Below are positions 49,295 through 58,090 of a stretch of 64,000 nucleotides of DNA, piece after piece. The stretch comes from Mucilaginibacter sp. L294 (GTDB taxonomy: Bacteria; Bacteroidota; Bacteroidia; Sphingobacteriales; Sphingobacteriaceae): the NCBI RefSeq assembly GCF_001636615.1, contig NZ_LGEK01000018.1, forward strand, positions 1 to 64,000, in the 5' to 3' direction. A program made the position numbers and the translations under genes. The notes under the pieces are model-generated. The model was not told the DNA's origin. It worked only from the letters and a program-made list of their open reading frames with translations, and searched no databases. The stretch's first letter is position 1. Each line of letters starts with the position of its first letter.

Positions 49295-52200
49295 TTATTG
49301 CTGCCCTATTATAGGTGCAAACTTGGTTGCGTAATCTTTTAGCTGTGCTTCCAGTTTATTACTGATGGCGGTTTGCTTCGCGTCTTTGGCATATTCGGCC
49401 ATGCCGTTTAATACCTGCATGCTTATTTGCACGTCGCGTTGGTTTACGCGGTTCATGTCGTCTTTAAGTAAATAGGCGTTGTAGTCAAGCTGGTCAACCA
49501 AAAACTTATCAATGTTGTTCACAAATTTATTACCCAGCGCGGTATCATTAAGCTGGTAAGCTGTTTGCGCCAGGAACATTTTGCGTGCCGCTACATCAAT
49601 GTAGGGGTAAAGGTCCTCGGGTAATTCATCATCGCATTTATGCAATACTTTAAGCGCCATATCGGGGTGGCCTTCGTTTACCAGGTTATGCGCCAGGTCT
49701 AAAAACGTGGTTAGCAGCACCGGGTAAAACATATTGGTCGACTCATGATCAAGGAACTTGGCGGTTTTAAATTTACCGTATTTAAACTTGTTCATCATGT
49801 TGTCATACATCAGCATGCTGTTGGTTTTGCTCAACTGGTCGTGATTGGCGGTATCGGCCTTTAAAGGTAACAGGCGGTAGGTGAAGCCTTCTTTATACAG
49901 GTATGGCTGTAGCCCTATCAGGTTACTGGTGCCAATAGTGGTGGTAAAGCAAATAGGCCTTTTCCAGTTGTTATGCGCCAGGATATCTATCAGCGCCAGC
50001 TGATCTTTAGTTACATAGTTTGAGGTGTATTTCCACTCAATAGTACTTGCCAGTTTATCTCTTTGCTCGGGAGTTATCACCTTATTCTTCATTACATCAT
50101 CGGGGTTTACCGTGATCTTGAAGTTTTTGGTAGGCAGGTAATTTACGCTTTCGCCGCCCTGGTTTTGCCCCTGCATGCTCTTATCATCCGATGTGATAAA
50201 ATCAAACACCTCTTTCAGCTCAACCGAGCCCGCTATTTTGCTGTCATTAAAATAGATGATATCCCTTACCCCATCTTTATATTTATCATAAGGCATGGTA
50301 ATAGGCAAAGGCTCGGATGCGTTCATTTTTTTCTGCATCTGGCGGATGTACCAATCGCCGCTAAACAAGCTCAGGTTTACAATACGTACATCCGGGCGGA
50401 TACCTTCCACCTCCTGATCGTACCATAACGAGTAGGTGTCGTTATCGCCATAGGTAAACAATATAGCATTAGGAGGGCAGGATATCAGGTAATTATAGGC
50501 CATATCGTGCGGTGTCATCTTGGTAGAGCGGTCATGCCCCGGCCATTCTTTAACGGCCATCAGCACAGGCGCAACCAGCAGGCAAACACCTGTAGCAATA
50601 TATGCCGATGTGCGTGCATTCACCTTACGACGGATCCCATCAGCAATGGCAATAACCGACAGGCCAATCCAAATAGCAAACGCGTAGAAGGAACCCACGT
50701 ACGAGTAATCACGCTCGCGCGGCTGTACGCTTGGCTGGTTAACATATAACACTACCGCAAGCCCGGTAAAAAACCAAAGCAAGGCAATAATAAGCGCGTC
50801 TTTCTTTTTACGCTCTATCTGGTAAATCATCCCTATAACGCCTAAAATAAAAGGCAGGGCATAAAGCGGGGTATAAGCAGGGCTATCAACAACAGATTTT
50901 GGCAGGTGCCTGCCGCCATCCAATATGCCGCTGGTCCAGTTACCGTCAATGCTTTCGGTGCTTTGCTGGCCATCCTGGTCGTTATAGCGGCCAACATAGT
51001 TCCATAGAAAATAGCGGAAATACATCTGGTATATCTGCCAGCTAAACATCCATTTCATGTTATCGGCAAAAGTTGGCGCCTGGCCTTCGGGTATTTGCAG
51101 CCAGCCGCGGTAAAAGCCTACGTCGCCGGCATCAGTGCTGTACATGCGCGGCAAAATGGTGGTATGGTCATATTTATAGTCAGACCGTTTCCCCGCCACT
51201 TCATATTTATCTTTCCCTTTACGGTATATGGTGCTGCCATCGGTTTGGTCTACGATCTGCGCATCAAAGTATGGGCCTGTTAACAGCGGGTTTTCGCCGT
51301 ATTGGATACGGTTTAAGTAGCCGTAAAGAGTGAATGCATTATCGGGATGGGAGTTGTTGAGGTTGGTATTTGCCGATGCCCTGATGGGGATATAAGCGAA
51401 TGAGCCATAGCCAAAATAAATGAACGCGATACACAAAAACACCAGGTTCAGCGTGGGCTTATTTTTGCGGATGCTGTACATAATACCGGCAACAATGCAG
51501 GCAATAAGCAATATAAAAAAGAAGAATGCGCCGCTGCCAAAACCAAGCCCAAGCGAGTTGACAAAGAACAGATCAAAAAACGCCGCGAATTTAATAGTAT
51601 ACCCCCTTACGCCATACTGTACAAAACCAAGTATAGCAATACTGATAAAGAAAGCGATAAGGGCGCTTTTTACGGTAACGTTTTTATACCTGCGGAAATA
51701 ATACACCAGCCCAATAGCCGGTATGGTTAGCAGGTTTAACAGGTGGATACCTATTGAAAGCCCCATTACGTAAGCTATAAATATAAGCCATTTATCGGCA
51801 CCGGGCTCGTCGGCGTGAGCATCCCATTTTAATATGGCCCAAAATACTACGGCAATACAAAGTTGCGATAAAGCGAAAACGATGGTCTCTACAGCCGAAA
51901 ACCAAAAGGTATCGGTAAAGGTGAACGCCAGTGCGCCAACCAAACCTGCGCCCATAATAACAGTGGTTGTTGCATCGCCAAAATCTTTTTCGCGGTTGGC
52001 CAGTAGCTTTTTGGCCATGGCGGTAATCGTCCAAAACAAAAACATGATAGAGGTGCCGCTTGCAATAGCCGACCCCATATTGGTAAAGTAGGGTACTTTG
52101 GTGTTATCGCCCATGGATAACAGCGAGAAAACCTTGCCCAGCATGGCAAACAAAGGGTAACCCGGTTGGTGCGATACCTGCAGCCTGTAAGCGCATGAAA

Positions 52201-52315
52201 TAAATTCGCCGCAATCCCAAAAACTTACTGATGGTTCTAATGTTAAGATGTAGGTTGCTGAAGCTATAACAAAGCAAAGCCAGCCAAAAAGGTTATTAAT
52301 TTTATTGTATTGCAT
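49295..52315 (-). CDS. DUF2723 family membrane glycosyltransferase (GT-C type)
   Basis: 1006 residues from ATG 52315. The first ~560 residues contain about a dozen hydrophobic segments; the early loop LEPSVSFWDCGEFISCAYRL carries the acidic D-x-x-E pair typical of GT-C enzymes. The rest is soluble, with PNAILFTYGDNDTYSLWYDQ and a helical, TPR-like C-terminus (about 880-1000). In databases such proteins are listed as DUF2723 or glycosyltransferase family 117, related to protein O-mannosyltransferases. A role in Bacteroidota O-glycosylation of exported proteins is inferred. The longer start at 52396 would run through the probable promoter (GATATTTG, about 52340-52350). Confidence 0.88.
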   Translation of the reverse strand: MQYNKINNLFGWLCFVIASATYILTLEPSVSFWDCGEFISCAYRLQVSHQPGYPLFAMLGKVFSLLSMGDNTKVPYFTNMGSAIASGTSIMFLFWTITAMAKKLLANREKDFGDATTTVIMGAGLVGALAFTFTDTFWFSAVETIVFALSQLCIAVVFWAILKWDAHADEPGADKWLIFIAYVMGLSIGIHLLNLLTIPAIGLVYYFRRYKNVTVKSALIAFFISIAILGFVQYGVRGYTIKFAAFFDLFFVNSLGLGFGSGAFFFFILLIACIVAGIMYSIRKNKPTLNLVFLCIAFIYFGYGSFAYIPIRASANTNLNNSHPDNAFTLYGYLNRIQYGENPLLTGPYFDAQIVDQTDGSTIYRKGKDKYEVAGKRSDYKYDHTTILPRMYSTDAGDVGFYRGWLQIPEGQAPTFADNMKWMFSWQIYQMYFRYFLWNYVGRYNDQDGQQSTESIDGNWTSGILDGGRHLPKSVVDSPAYTPLYALPFILGVIGMIYQIERKKKDALIIALLWFFTGLAVVLYVNQPSVQPRERDYSYVGSFYAFAIWIGLSVIAIADGIRRKVNARTSAYIATGVCLLVAPVLMAVKEWPGHDRSTKMTPHDMAYNYLISCPPNAILFTYGDNDTYSLWYDQEVEGIRPDVRIVNLSLFSGDWYIRQMQKKMNASEPLPITMPYDKYKDGVRDIIYFNDSKIAGSVELKEVFDFITSDDKSMQGQNQGGESVNYLPTKNFKITVNPDDVMKNKVITPEQRDKLASTIEWKYTSNYVTKDQLALIDILAHNNWKRPICFTTTIGTSNLIGLQPYLYKEGFTYRLLPLKADTANHDQLSKTNSMLMYDNMMNKFKYGKFKTAKFLDHESTNMFYPVLLTTFLDLAHNLVNEGHPDMALKVLHKCDDELPEDLYPYIDVAARKMFLAQTAYQLNDTALGNKFVNNIDKFLVDQLDYNAYLLKDDMNRVNQRDVQISMQVLNGMAEYAKDAKQTAISNKLEAQLKDYATKFAPIIGQQ

Positions 52316-52489
52316 TCCTGAAAAGGTAAAATTAAGCGGGGCAAATATCAGTATTTTTTGCAGGTATGGTAATATAATAAACCGCACCCTAAGCAAATTT
52401 AACAGAATTTAACTGTTTATGGGGCTGGCAATACTTTAATTAGCCCTATAATTTTAATGTTACAATAAATAACACTTATTTTGTTGAGT

Positions 52490-54130
52490 ATGCAAAAAAA
52501 CTATACAAAGCTGGCAGGTAAAACTATTTTGCTATTGTGCGTAATCATCTTGTCGGCAGCGGCAAGTAAGGCGCAATCGGTTTATTTACCGCAATCGTAT
52601 CAGTTGTATCAAAAGTTTAATGCCGATGTATATTCAAAAGGCAGCAGCTTGCATACCTCGCTACGCCCTTTTTTGATGGATAGCGCCCTCAACAACAGGT
52701 ATAACCAACTGATGAGCGTTGGTGTGGATAGCACCCGCAGAAACTGGTTTCTGCGTAAAATATTTAACGAGCACCTGATAGATGTTAAAACCAAAGATTA
52801 CACCTTTTACGGCGATATACTATTAGAGAACACTTTTGGGAAAGATTTTAAGGATAAATCAACCGAATCGATAAACTTTAAACCTATTGGTTTTGGCCCA
52901 AATGCACGGATAGGTTTAAACACGCGCGGGTTTCAGTTTGGCGGTACGGTAGGTACAAAATTCTCATTCTACACCAGTGGGTTTGAGAACCAGGCTTCGT
53001 TCCCTGATTATTATACCGATTACGTAAAATCGATAAATTTTATACCAGGCCAGGCATATGACCGCGGCGCGATAAAAACTTACCGCGATTACTCATACAC
53101 TACCGCAATTATATCGTACACACCTATCAAACAGCTTAACATCACTTTAGGGCAGGATAAAACCTTTATTGGCGATGGTTACCGCTCAATACTATTGTCA
53201 GACTATGCCGCTAACTACCCTTTGTTGCGCCTTACCGCTAACGTAGGCAAAGTGCAGTATATGATGATGTGGGCTTATATGCAGGATATGAACCAGCCTA
53301 AGTTTGATAGCTTTGGCAGTAACCGCCGCAAATGGGGCCTGTTCCATTATTTAGACTGGAATGTAACCAACAGCCTGTCGTTAGGGTTCTTTAACGCGTA
53401 CATAGTACCCGAGGCCGACGACCTGGGCAACCGCCGTGGTTTCGACGTAAACTTTATTAACCCCATCGTTTTTGCAAGCGGGTTGGGCCCGTCGTCGCAA
53501 CCGGGCAATGCTTTGGTAGGGTTTACAGGTAAGTACAAAATATTTGATAAATCGGCTTTATACGGCCAGCTATTGATAGACCGCATAAAAAGCACAGATG
53601 TATTTAAAGGGAATACCAATGGTTACCAGGTGGGTATCCGCGGGGCCGATATATTCGGCGTAAAAGACCTTAACTATTTGTTGGAATACAATACGGTTAA
53701 ACCATATACGTATGCCGATACAAAATCTATCAGCGCGTACACTTATTTCAGTCAGCCACTGGGCGACCCATTTGGCGCCAACTTCAGGGAACTGATCGGC
53801 ATTATGAACTACTCTGCAGGCCGGTTTGATTTTCAGGGCCAGCTGATGTACGCCAAATACGGGCTGGATGCTACGGGCGAAAACAATGGCAAGGATGTTA
53901 CCAAACCATTAGTGCCTACCCTTACCACAACCAGCGTAGGGCAGGGCATCAATACCAACTTATACTATGCCGAGGGAACGGTATCCTTCCTGGTGAACCC
54001 TAAATACAACCTGCGCTTTGAGCTTGGCGGTATTTATCGTAAAGAATCAAACAGCATTGGTACAAAAAATGCCGCTATTATTTCCTTTGGGCTAAGAAGC
54101 AGCTTCAGGAACTTGTATCACGATTTTTAA
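52490..54130 (+). CDS. RemB/Wzi-like outer-membrane beta-barrel protein
   Basis: 546 residues from ATG 52490. Signal peptide TILLLCVIILSAAASKAQS, then a region with repeated aromatic-rich strands (YTFYGDILLENTFGKDFKDK, ARIGLNTRGFQFGGTVGTKF, LNITLGQDKTFIGDGYRSIL, LSLGFFNAYIVPEADD). This is the pattern of capsule-assembly Wzi-like and gliding-motility RemB-like proteins of Bacteroidota. The barrel is expected in the outer membrane, with a role in surface polysaccharide binding or motility. Divergent from the DUF2723 gene by 174 bases. Confidence 0.75.
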   Translation: MQKNYTKLAGKTILLLCVIILSAAASKAQSVYLPQSYQLYQKFNADVYSKGSSLHTSLRPFLMDSALNNRYNQLMSVGVDSTRRNWFLRKIFNEHLIDVKTKDYTFYGDILLENTFGKDFKDKSTESINFKPIGFGPNARIGLNTRGFQFGGTVGTKFSFYTSGFENQASFPDYYTDYVKSINFIPGQAYDRGAIKTYRDYSYTTAIISYTPIKQLNITLGQDKTFIGDGYRSILLSDYAANYPLLRLTANVGKVQYMMMWAYMQDMNQPKFDSFGSNRRKWGLFHYLDWNVTNSLSLGFFNAYIVPEADDLGNRRGFDVNFINPIVFASGLGPSSQPGNALVGFTGKYKIFDKSALYGQLLIDRIKSTDVFKGNTNGYQVGIRGADIFGVKDLNYLLEYNTVKPYTYADTKSISAYTYFSQPLGDPFGANFRELIGIMNYSAGRFDFQGQLMYAKYGLDATGENNGKDVTKPLVPTLTTTSVGQGINTNLYYAEGTVSFLVNPKYNLRFELGGIYRKESNSIGTKNAAIISFGLRSSFRNLYHDF

Positions 54131-54140
54131 GGTTGATTTT

Positions 54141-54300
54141 TTAACCACAGAGGTCGCAGAGGTTTTCACAGAGAGCGCAAAGAGAATAAATTTAATAACT
54201 CACGCTAAGGCGCAAAGTGTATAAAATTATTGCGTCTTAGCGTGAAACTCAAAAAAACCTCTGTGAACTTTGTGTTTTTACTCTGTGTTCTTTGTGGTTG
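54141..54300. repeat. AACCACAGAG family element, copy 2 (tandem left)
   Basis: Starts TTAACCACAGAGGTCGCAGA and ends TCTGTGTTCTTTGTGGTT. The middle has ACTCACGCTAAGGCGCAAAG and TTGCGTCTTAGCGTGAAACT as an inner inverted pair. It is followed after about 40 bases by a near-identical copy. Confidence 0.9.
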
Positions 54301-54342
54301 AAATTCTAAACCATTTAACTCAAAACCTTGCGATTAAAATTA

Positions 54343-54500
54343 TTAACCACAGAGGTCACGGAGGTTTTCACAGAGAGCGCAAAGAGAATAAATTTAATAA
54401 CTGACGCTAAGGCGCAAAGTGTATGAAATTATTGCGTCTTAGCGTCTTGGCGTGAAACTCAAAAAAACCTCTGTGAACTTTGTGCTTTTCCCTCTGTGGT
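54343..54500. repeat. AACCACAGAG family element, copy 3 (tandem right)
   Basis: Starts TTAACCACAGAGGTCACGGA and ends TTCCCTCTGTGGT. Over most of its length it equals the left copy apart from a few substitutions and a GTCTTG insertion in the inner arm. Together the two fill the 456-base gap before the DUF2130 gene; no gene is seen there. Confidence 0.9.
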
Positions 54501-54561
54501 AAAATTATAAAACCACCATATACCATTGTGGTTAAAATTCTAAAACCAACAAAAATCCCGC

Positions 54562-54569
54562 TATCTTTG
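54562..54569 (+). promoter_or_regulatory. Minus-7 box for the DUF2130 gene
   Basis: TATCTTTG matches TAnnTTTG, 17 bases before ATG 54587. Confidence 0.55.
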
Positions 54570-54586
54570 ATATTCTATTTTAAATT

Positions 54587-55837
54587 ATGGCTACAGAAGT
54601 TAAGTGCCCCAGCTGCGGACATGGTTTCCCTATTGAGGAAGTTATGGCCGAGGAATATAAGCAGCAGCTAAGGCTGAAAATGCAGGATTACACCCGCCAG
54701 AAAGAAGAAGAGTTTCAGAAAAAGGAGGCGGAGTTCACCAATCGCGAAAAGCAACAGCAGGTGGCTTTTGAAGAACGCCTGGCCGGCGAAAAGAAGGCCC
54801 TGCAGTTAACACTGGAAGAAAACCTGCGCAAATCCATCGCGTCCGACTTTGAGAACCAGTTGCTGATGCTGCAAAACTCTGTAAACGCCAGCGCCGAAAA
54901 GCTAAAAGAATCGCGCCAGAAAGAACTGGAGTTTTTACAGCGCGAGCAATCCCTCAAGCAAAAAGAAGAAGAGATGGAGCTTGCCCTGCAACGCAAGTTA
55001 CAGGAGCAGCGCGCCGAACTGAGCGAGCAGATACGCAAGCAGGAAACCGAAAAATACAGCATAAAAGATACCGAGCACCAGTTAAAGGTGAAGGAAATGG
55101 AAAAGCAGCTGGAAGACCAGAAAAAACTGGTTGACGAGATGAAACGCCGTGCCGAGCAGGGCTCTATGCAGTTACAGGGCGAGGCGCAGGAACTGATATT
55201 GGAAGAACAATTGCGCAGTTATTTTCCGTTCGATCTGATCAGCGAGGTGGGTAAGGGCGTTCGGGGGGCGGATTGTGTGCAAACCGTACGTAACCAGTTT
55301 GGGCAGGAGTGTGGTCGTATCATCTACGAAAGCAAGCGAACCACGGCGTTTGGCGGCGATTGGATAGACAAACTGAAAAAAGATATGCGCGCCCAGGCAA
55401 TTGATGTTGCCGTGATAGTAACCCATTGCTACCCAAAAGGCATGGACTGCTTTGGCGAAAAGGATGGCGTGTGGATATGTAGTTTTGATGAGGTAAAGGC
55501 TGTATCCTACATCCTGCGCGATGGGGTAATGAAACTGGCCAACCTGGCCAAAGCACAGGATAATAAGGGCGATAAAATGCACCTGCTGTACGATTACCTA
55601 ACCAGCAGCGAGTTTTCTGAACAGTGGAAAGCCATCCGCGAGGGGTATATGAGCATGCGTGTATCTATCCAGAAAGAACGCGACGCGATGGAGAAACTCT
55701 GGAAGGCACGCGAGAAACAGCTGGAAAAAGTATTGCTGAACGCAGCACACATCAAAGGATCGATAGAAGGTATTGCCGGTACTGATGTGATACAGTTAAG
55801 CCTGGGCGACGAGGACGATACTTTGTTGCTTGATTAA
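54587..55837 (+). CDS. DUF2130 coiled-coil protein
   Basis: 416 residues. A short zinc-ribbon half (VKCPSCGHGFPIEEVM) at the start, a long charged coiled coil (about residues 25-205, rich in E, K, Q), then the DUF2130 domain: EEQLRSYFPFDLISEVGKGV, GRIIYESKRTTAFGGDWIDK, VAVIVTHCYPKGMDCFGEKD and GVWICSFDEVKAVSYILRDG, ending with another short coiled coil. The globular core resembles restriction-endonuclease-like folds (E-S-K within YESKRT), so nuclease action has been proposed for the family, without proof. Cytosolic. Confidence 0.9.
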   Translation: MATEVKCPSCGHGFPIEEVMAEEYKQQLRLKMQDYTRQKEEEFQKKEAEFTNREKQQQVAFEERLAGEKKALQLTLEENLRKSIASDFENQLLMLQNSVNASAEKLKESRQKELEFLQREQSLKQKEEEMELALQRKLQEQRAELSEQIRKQETEKYSIKDTEHQLKVKEMEKQLEDQKKLVDEMKRRAEQGSMQLQGEAQELILEEQLRSYFPFDLISEVGKGVRGADCVQTVRNQFGQECGRIIYESKRTTAFGGDWIDKLKKDMRAQAIDVAVIVTHCYPKGMDCFGEKDGVWICSFDEVKAVSYILRDGVMKLANLAKAQDNKGDKMHLLYDYLTSSEFSEQWKAIREGYMSMRVSIQKERDAMEKLWKAREKQLEKVLLNAAHIKGSIEGIAGTDVIQLSLGDEDDTLLLD

Positions 55838-55972
55838 CAATGTACACGCAAATCAATTCATTTACTTCTTCATAATGCCAACCATAATATGTAATTTTAA
55901 GGCTTCATAGCTACTCATCCAATATACTTCCCGGTACTTTTATCATCCCGCTAAGTTTTTAGTATTCCTGTA

Positions 55973-56626
55973 ATGATTAAAATTATACTGGCCGAAGGTC
56001 ATAATGTTGTACGTAATGGTATAAAAGCCCTGTTAGAAAAAGAAAACGATATTGAAGTTATTGCCGAAGCAGGCAACGGCGAAAAAGTTTTAGAGCTACT
56101 TAACCAGGGTCAAAACCCCGATATTATCATAACTGCCATTAATATGGCGCCGGTTACAGGGTTCGAACTGTTAACCCGGGTTAAACAAAGCCATCCCCAT
56201 ATTAAAATCATCATCCTGTCGCGGATGGATGGTATTGATAACATCCTGCACGCTTTTAAATCGGGCGCAACGGGTTATATGTTAAAAAGCATTGAGGCCG
56301 GCGAGTTGATCTATGGCATCAGGCAAGTATCTGCTGCAAACGAAAGATACTTATGTAACGAGGTTGCCTTAACCTTGCTTGATAAGCTGCTGCATTCGGC
56401 AGTAAATAATTCTAATATCGATGCGTCCAATATCGATATGTCTAACCGGGAGATCGAAGTACTCTCCCTCGTATCCCAGGGCTTTACCAACCAGGAAATT
56501 GCCGATAAACTTTTTACCAGCAAACGTACCATCGAAAGCCACCGCCAAAACCTGGTAGAAAAAACGGGTACCCGTAACACCGCGGCGCTTATTCGCTATG
56601 CAGTTTTAAATCGGATCATCGGTTAA
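55973..56626 (+). CDS. NarL/LuxR-type regulator with degenerate receiver domain
   Basis: 217 residues. Receiver domain about 1-120 and LuxR-type helix-turn-helix about 150-215 (SNREIEVLSLVSQGFTNQEI, ADKLFTSKRTIESHRQNLVE). The phospho-acceptor is missing: where family members have Asp, Ala55 is found (IIITAINMAP); one of the two acidic pocket residues is Gly9 (ILAEGHN). The Thr/Ser and Lys positions remain (IILSRMD, YMLKSIE). The protein is therefore likely controlled without phosphorylation. The 135 bases upstream have no clear promoter box. Confidence 0.9.
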   Translation: MIKIILAEGHNVVRNGIKALLEKENDIEVIAEAGNGEKVLELLNQGQNPDIIITAINMAPVTGFELLTRVKQSHPHIKIIILSRMDGIDNILHAFKSGATGYMLKSIEAGELIYGIRQVSAANERYLCNEVALTLLDKLLHSAVNNSNIDASNIDMSNREIEVLSLVSQGFTNQEIADKLFTSKRTIESHRQNLVEKTGTRNTAALIRYAVLNRIIG

Positions 56627-56855
56627 TCCAATACTAAAGTGTTAATTTTAGCGAGTGTATTTATCTTAATAGGATAATTTAACGTATTTATACTGTTATT
56701 TATCGTATTTATACGTAGTGCGCGTGATATCCCTTTGTTGACATTTATACACTAATTAGTGGTATTGAAAAATGCCCGTTACCCGCTCATTAGTAATGAT
56801 CCCAATTTCTGCAGGGATTAAAAAGCATTAGCATAAAATATTAACCCGGTCCCAG

Positions 56856-57227
56856 ATGAATAAACGTTTACTTATTGTAGATAACGACGAAAATGTGCTT
56901 GATGTAATGAAGGAAGTTTTTGAATATGAGGGCTTTGAAGTAAAAACATTGCGGCGCACAGATGATATTTTTATAGATATAGCTGCATACGCCCCGCACG
57001 TGGTAATGATAGATTATATCCTGGAAGGTATAAACGGTGGCGAGCTATGCCATCAGATAAAGCATAATGAAAAAACCGCTCATTTACCGGTTATTATGGT
57101 ATCAGCATATTCAAATGTACTAAACTCGTTGGGGCATTATGGCTATGATAGTTTTATAGCGAAACCATTCGATATTAACGACCTGGTAGCCGAAGTGAAT
57201 AAATACTGTTTAAATATTACCGCATGA
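56856..57227 (+). CDS. Single-domain response regulator
   Basis: 123 residues. Receiver with LLIVDNDEN (acidic pocket D9, D11; the middle position is Asn), phospho-acceptor Asp53 in VVMIDYILEGINGGE, Ser in IMVSAYS and Lys in FIAKPFD. No output domain. It lies downstream of the degenerate LuxR regulator (229-base gap) and close in type to the receiver at 40516. The kinase partner is not identified. Confidence 0.9.
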   Translation: MNKRLLIVDNDENVLDVMKEVFEYEGFEVKTLRRTDDIFIDIAAYAPHVVMIDYILEGINGGELCHQIKHNEKTAHLPVIMVSAYSNVLNSLGHYGYDSFIAKPFDINDLVAEVNKYCLNITA

Positions 57228-57326
57228 AATACGTATTTAACACGTGTTTTAATGGTATTAATACTAAACATAGTATTTTTTGGAAAGACAAGTTTTGCTT
57301 AGCAAAATTTAGCGAAGGGACTATGA

Positions 57327-57677
57327 ATGCTTAGCAACTCCGGAATTAACAAAGTATTATTGCTTGGGCAGGTAACCGGCCACCCTTTTATAAATAAAAC
57401 TGATAAAACCGAAAGCTACCTGTGCTTTACATTAGTAACCAACGAACTTATAAAAAAGGGAGTGGATAATGTGGGGCATAACGAATATCATAAGATAAAG
57501 ATGCCCGAAAAGCTATTGCAGCAGGAAGGCCTTAACCTGGAAGAAGGGCATACGCTTTTTATTGAAGGGAAAATTCATACAACAACTATCATTGATGCCG
57601 AACGCATTAAGCGCTATAACCTGGAAATTATCGTCAGTAAAGTAGAACTGATCAGCATAGTGCCTGTTGCAGTATAG
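57327..57677 (+). CDS. ssb: Short single-stranded DNA-binding protein (OB fold)
   Basis: 116 residues. The OB-fold pattern of SSB is recognisable: INKVLLLGQVTGHPFINKTD, SYLCFTLVTNELIKKG, NEYHKIKMPEKLLQQEGLNL and GHTLFIEGKIHTTTI. The acidic C-terminal tip that standard SSB uses to bind partner proteins is absent; the protein ends in SIVPVAV. It is therefore probably a secondary or accessory SSB rather than the housekeeping one. Confidence 0.8.
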   Translation: MLSNSGINKVLLLGQVTGHPFINKTDKTESYLCFTLVTNELIKKGVDNVGHNEYHKIKMPEKLLQQEGLNLEEGHTLFIEGKIHTTTIIDAERIKRYNLEIIVSKVELISIVPVAV

Positions 57678-57749
57678 CAGCTGAATATTACTGGGTATTT
57701 TTGTAGGTTTGGGCAGATACAGCCGAAACTCAAAGAAAACAAATAATCA

Positions 57750-57777
57750 AAGCCGGGACAGCCCGGCTTATTTTTTT
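57750..57777 (+). terminator. Intrinsic terminator after ssb
   Basis: AAGCCGGG and CCCGGCTT pair around ACAG and are followed by a run of seven T. Confidence 0.9.
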
Positions 57778-57879
57778 GCCAAAATTATGCTTTTGTTGAC
57801 CTGAATAAGATGGTGACCATACTTTGCCAGTAGCTTAATTGTTAAATTGCTGATTATTAGTTATTTACTCATGTTCACG

Positions 57880-57905
57880 GTGTTCACGTCAGTGAACGTG
57901 AACAC
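57880..57905. repeat. Palindrome GTGTTCACG...CGTGAACAC
   Basis: A 9-bp inverted repeat with an 8-base spacer that itself contains TCAGTGAA. A related element is at 27045-27069. It could be a binding site; no partner is known. Confidence 0.7.
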
Positions 57906-57929
57906 TTTTAACCGCCATTCATTAACAAA

Positions 57930-58006
57930 TTGTCAGTCTGAGCTTGTCGAAGACCTGTCGAACCATTAGTGAAACAGGCAAGTTTTCGGCAAGCTCAAAC
58001 TTACAA
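57930..58006. repeat. Imperfect inverted repeat TTGTCAGTCTGAGCTT
   Basis: TTGTCAGTCTGAGCTTGTCG at the left and GGCAAGCTCAAACTTACAA at the right. It has the general form of the TGTCAT elements but is more diverged. With the palindrome at 57880 and the terminator it fills the 413-base gap between ssb and the argE-like gene. Confidence 0.65.
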
Positions 58007-58090
58007 TACGATTTAATCCATCCTTTGTTCCCTTACACCAAAAGCATTACTTTTGCCGTTCACTATTTGCGGGAACTATCCCGATAATCT

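Noticed and set aside
54141-54500. CRISPR array
   Set aside because: Only two long, internally symmetric copies with one short spacer; no cas genes and no short regular repeats.
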